6,885 nt of DNA, from NCBI GenBank assembly GCA_031261865.1, contig JAISIV010000002.1, forward strand, positions 1 through 6,885, given 5' to 3'. Origin of the DNA: Lactobacillaceae bacterium (GTDB lineage Bacteria > Bacillota > Bacilli > Lactobacillales > Lactobacillaceae). Positions 5,534 through 6,885 of the stretch are shown here, one piece after another (position 1 is the first letter of the stretch; each line of letters starts with the position of its first letter). The position numbers and the translations under genes are program-made. The notes beneath the pieces are model-generated. The model was given only the letters and a program-made list of their open reading frames with translations. It had not been told where the DNA came from and did not search any database.

Positions 5534-6430
5534 TCACGCCCTTGGATGTGCCTTGGTGTATACGTCTTGTAAATGTTTTTGAGTGATGTGAGTATAAATT
5601 TGGGTCGTAGAGATATCTGAATGTCCTAAAAGTTCTTGGACAATCCTTAAATCAGCTCCGTTTTCCAGCAAATGAGTAGCAAATGAATGTCTTAATGTAT
5701 GCGGCGAGATTTCTTTTGTGATATTAGCCATCAGTGCGTATTTTTGAACTAATTTAAAAATACTAACGCGAGACAAATTGCCTCCCCTGGCGTTCAAAAA
5801 AACATACTGTTTAGAATCTGAAGAAATCAACAAAGGCCTTACATTTTCCAAATAGTATTTAAGGTAATCACTGGCGATTTCACCGATGGGAGTAATCCGC
5901 TGTTTTTGCCCTTTACCAATCGTTTGAACCATCCCCAGTTCTAAATGAAGATCATCAATTTTTAGATTACTAACTTCACTGACTCGAAAACCGGTTGCAT
6001 ACATCGTTTCCAATAGTGCTTTATCACGGACACCAAATTTAGTTTTTAAATCGGGTTGATCTAACAAACGGTTGACTTCTTCAACTGATAAGAATTGAGG
6101 CAAATGTTTATTTTTTTTAGGTGTTGGTAAGTTCTGAATTGGCGATTTTTCAATTATTGCTTCGTTAACTAGGAACAAATAGAATCGTTTTAAGGTTGTA
6201 TTCATTCGAATAATAGAGCTATTGGCCTTACGAGCGGCGACTTGTTGCTCAAAAAAATTAGTTAATGTGTTTTGATCGACGTCAATTACGTCAACTTTTT
6301 TTTCTTCAAGATATGAAAAAAACTGTTTTAAATCTCTTGAATAGCTATCAACAGAATTAGGCAACAAACCTTTTTCTACTCTAAGGTATTGCTGGAAACT
6401 TGTGAGTAATTGTTGATTTTCAGTTAACAT
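5534..6430 (-). CDS. xerD: Site-specific tyrosine recombinase XerD
   Basis: Works with XerC at the dif site to resolve chromosome dimers at division. The 298 residues match the family. Residues 9-90 form the SAM-like N-terminal core-binding domain (QQYLRVEKGLLPNSVDSYSRDL). The catalytic domain has the complete active site: R149 (ATGFRVSEV), K173 (IGKGQKQR), H244 and R247 (SPHTLRHSFATHLL), H270 (LLGHSDISTTQ) and nucleophile Y279 (IYTH). XerD rather than an integrase is called from the length, the sequence and the position next to scpA. The ATG at 6430 is the only sensible start: there is no other start codon in frame nearby. The only Shine-Dalgarno-like bases (AAGG, 6433-6436) are just 2 bases from it, which is too close for normal use. 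The gene begins just after the pyk terminator. Confidence 0.94.
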   Translation of the reverse strand: MLTENQQLLTSFQQYLRVEKGLLPNSVDSYSRDLKQFFSYLEEKKVDVIDVDQNTLTNFFEQQVAARKANSSIIRMNTTLKRFYLFLVNEAIIEKSPIQNLPTPKKNKHLPQFLSVEEVNRLLDQPDLKTKFGVRDKALLETMYATGFRVSEVSNLKIDDLHLELGMVQTIGKGQKQRITPIGEIASDYLKYYLENVRPLLISSDSKQYVFLNARGGNLSRVSIFKLVQKYALMANITKEISPHTLRHSFATHLLENGADLRIVQELLGHSDISTTQIYTHITQKHLQDVYTKAHPRA

Positions 6431-6447
6431 AACCTTGATTTTAAGGC

Positions 6448-6474
6448 AAAAGAAAAAGCACTTTTCAGTGCTTT
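6448..6474 (-). terminator. Rho-independent terminator of pyk
   Basis: On the minus strand AAAGCACT (6474-6467), loop GAAA, AGTGCTTT (6462-6455) form a perfect 8 bp stem with a GNRA-type tetraloop, followed by the T-rich run TTCTTTT. It lies 12 bases after the pyk stop and separates the glycolytic transcript from xerD. Some read-through into xerD is possible, because the space left for a xerD promoter is very small. Confidence 0.88.
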
Positions 6475-6485
6475 AACAAAATTTA

Positions 6486-6885
6486 TTAGATAGTCACTAC
6501 GTGAATCAAGTTAGTAGTTCCAGGTTTGTCTAATGGAAGACCGGCAGTAATCACGATAGTGTCACCTTTTTTAGCCAACTTGTTTGCTACAGCAGACTTC
6601 TTAGCCAATTCGATCATTTCATCAGTAGTGCTTGGAGCAGTTTCGACTACGGGAACAACAGCGTAATTGAGAGTTAATCCGCGTTGAGTAGTTTCATCAT
6701 AAGTGATGGCCAAAATTGGCATATCAGGACGGTATTTTGCAATCATTCGAGCTGTGTAACCAGATGCAGTAGAGGCAACGATCGCTGCGGCATTTGCACC
6801 TTGAGCCATATCAACAGCAGCTTGAGCCAAAGTGTCAGCAGGAGTTTCAGAAGAGATTGGACGCAAATCCAAACGGTGTCCATAT
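6486..6885 (-). CDS. pyk: Pyruvate kinase, C-terminal fragment
   Basis: Final step of glycolysis: phosphoenolpyruvate plus ADP gives pyruvate and ATP, in the cytosol. Only the last 133 residues or so are in the window and the frame is open to the right edge. They comprise the end of the barrel (YGHRLDLRPISSETPADTLAQ region) and the C-terminal allosteric domain, with IVASTASGYTARMIAKYRP resembling the phosphosugar-binding loop of the family, then PILAITYDETTQRGLTLNYAV and the final strand GTTNLIHVVTI before TAA TAA. The protein ends directly after this domain. It therefore lacks the extra C-terminal PEP-utiliser-like domain found in roughly 585-residue pyruvate kinases of Bacillus and several lactobacilli, and corresponds to the short form of about 475 residues. 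Confidence 0.95.
   Translation of the reverse strand, partial: YGHRLDLRPISSETPADTLAQAAVDMAQGANAAAIVASTASGYTARMIAKYRPDMPILAITYDETTQRGLTLNYAVVPVVETAPSTTDEMIELAKKSAVANKLAKKGDTIVITAGLPLDKPGTTNLIHVVTI

Overview
The window reads as a low-GC Gram-positive chromosome, most likely Lactobacillaceae (Lactobacillales). The reasons are the gene content and order (pyk, xerD, scpA, scpB, rluB, an S component of the RibU family, a membrane LysM protein, cmk), the protein signatures and the AT-rich codon use. I cannot name the genus. Every gene I support lies on the minus strand, so transcription runs from the right end of the window to the left.

Right end (6486-6885): the 3' part of pyruvate kinase, closed by a clear rho-independent terminator. 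Middle (964-6430): a tightly packed run of seven genes, xerD-scpA-scpB-rluB-ribU-lysM-cmk. Intergenic distances here run from a 16 nt gap to a 13 nt overlap, and a second terminator, whose stem contains the cmk stop codon, ends the run. These genes cover chromosome dimer resolution (XerD), kleisin and winged-helix subunits of the SMC condensin complex (ScpA, ScpB), 23S rRNA pseudouridylation (RluB type), riboflavin uptake (RibU-type S component of an ECF transporter), a wall-binding membrane protein and CMP phosphorylation. They are unrelated biochemically but are plausibly co-transcribed and translationally coupled.

Left end (1-861): the 5' part of a secreted leucine-rich-repeat surface protein with its own ribosome binding site and a probable own promoter. 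It runs off the window edge. This is the accessory part: in many relatives rpsA (30S protein S1) follows cmk.

I found no RNA genes, CRISPR array, insertion sequence or stretch over 300 bases without a gene, and no undescribed multi-gene system. The best leads are small. First, ribU appears to start with a rare ATT codon behind a perfect Shine-Dalgarno sequence. Second, four TTCACR hexamers upstream of the surface-protein gene form two oppositely oriented pairs, each with an 11-base period like two-component response-regulator sites. Third, the LysM protein has an unusually long cytoplasmic low-complexity arm.
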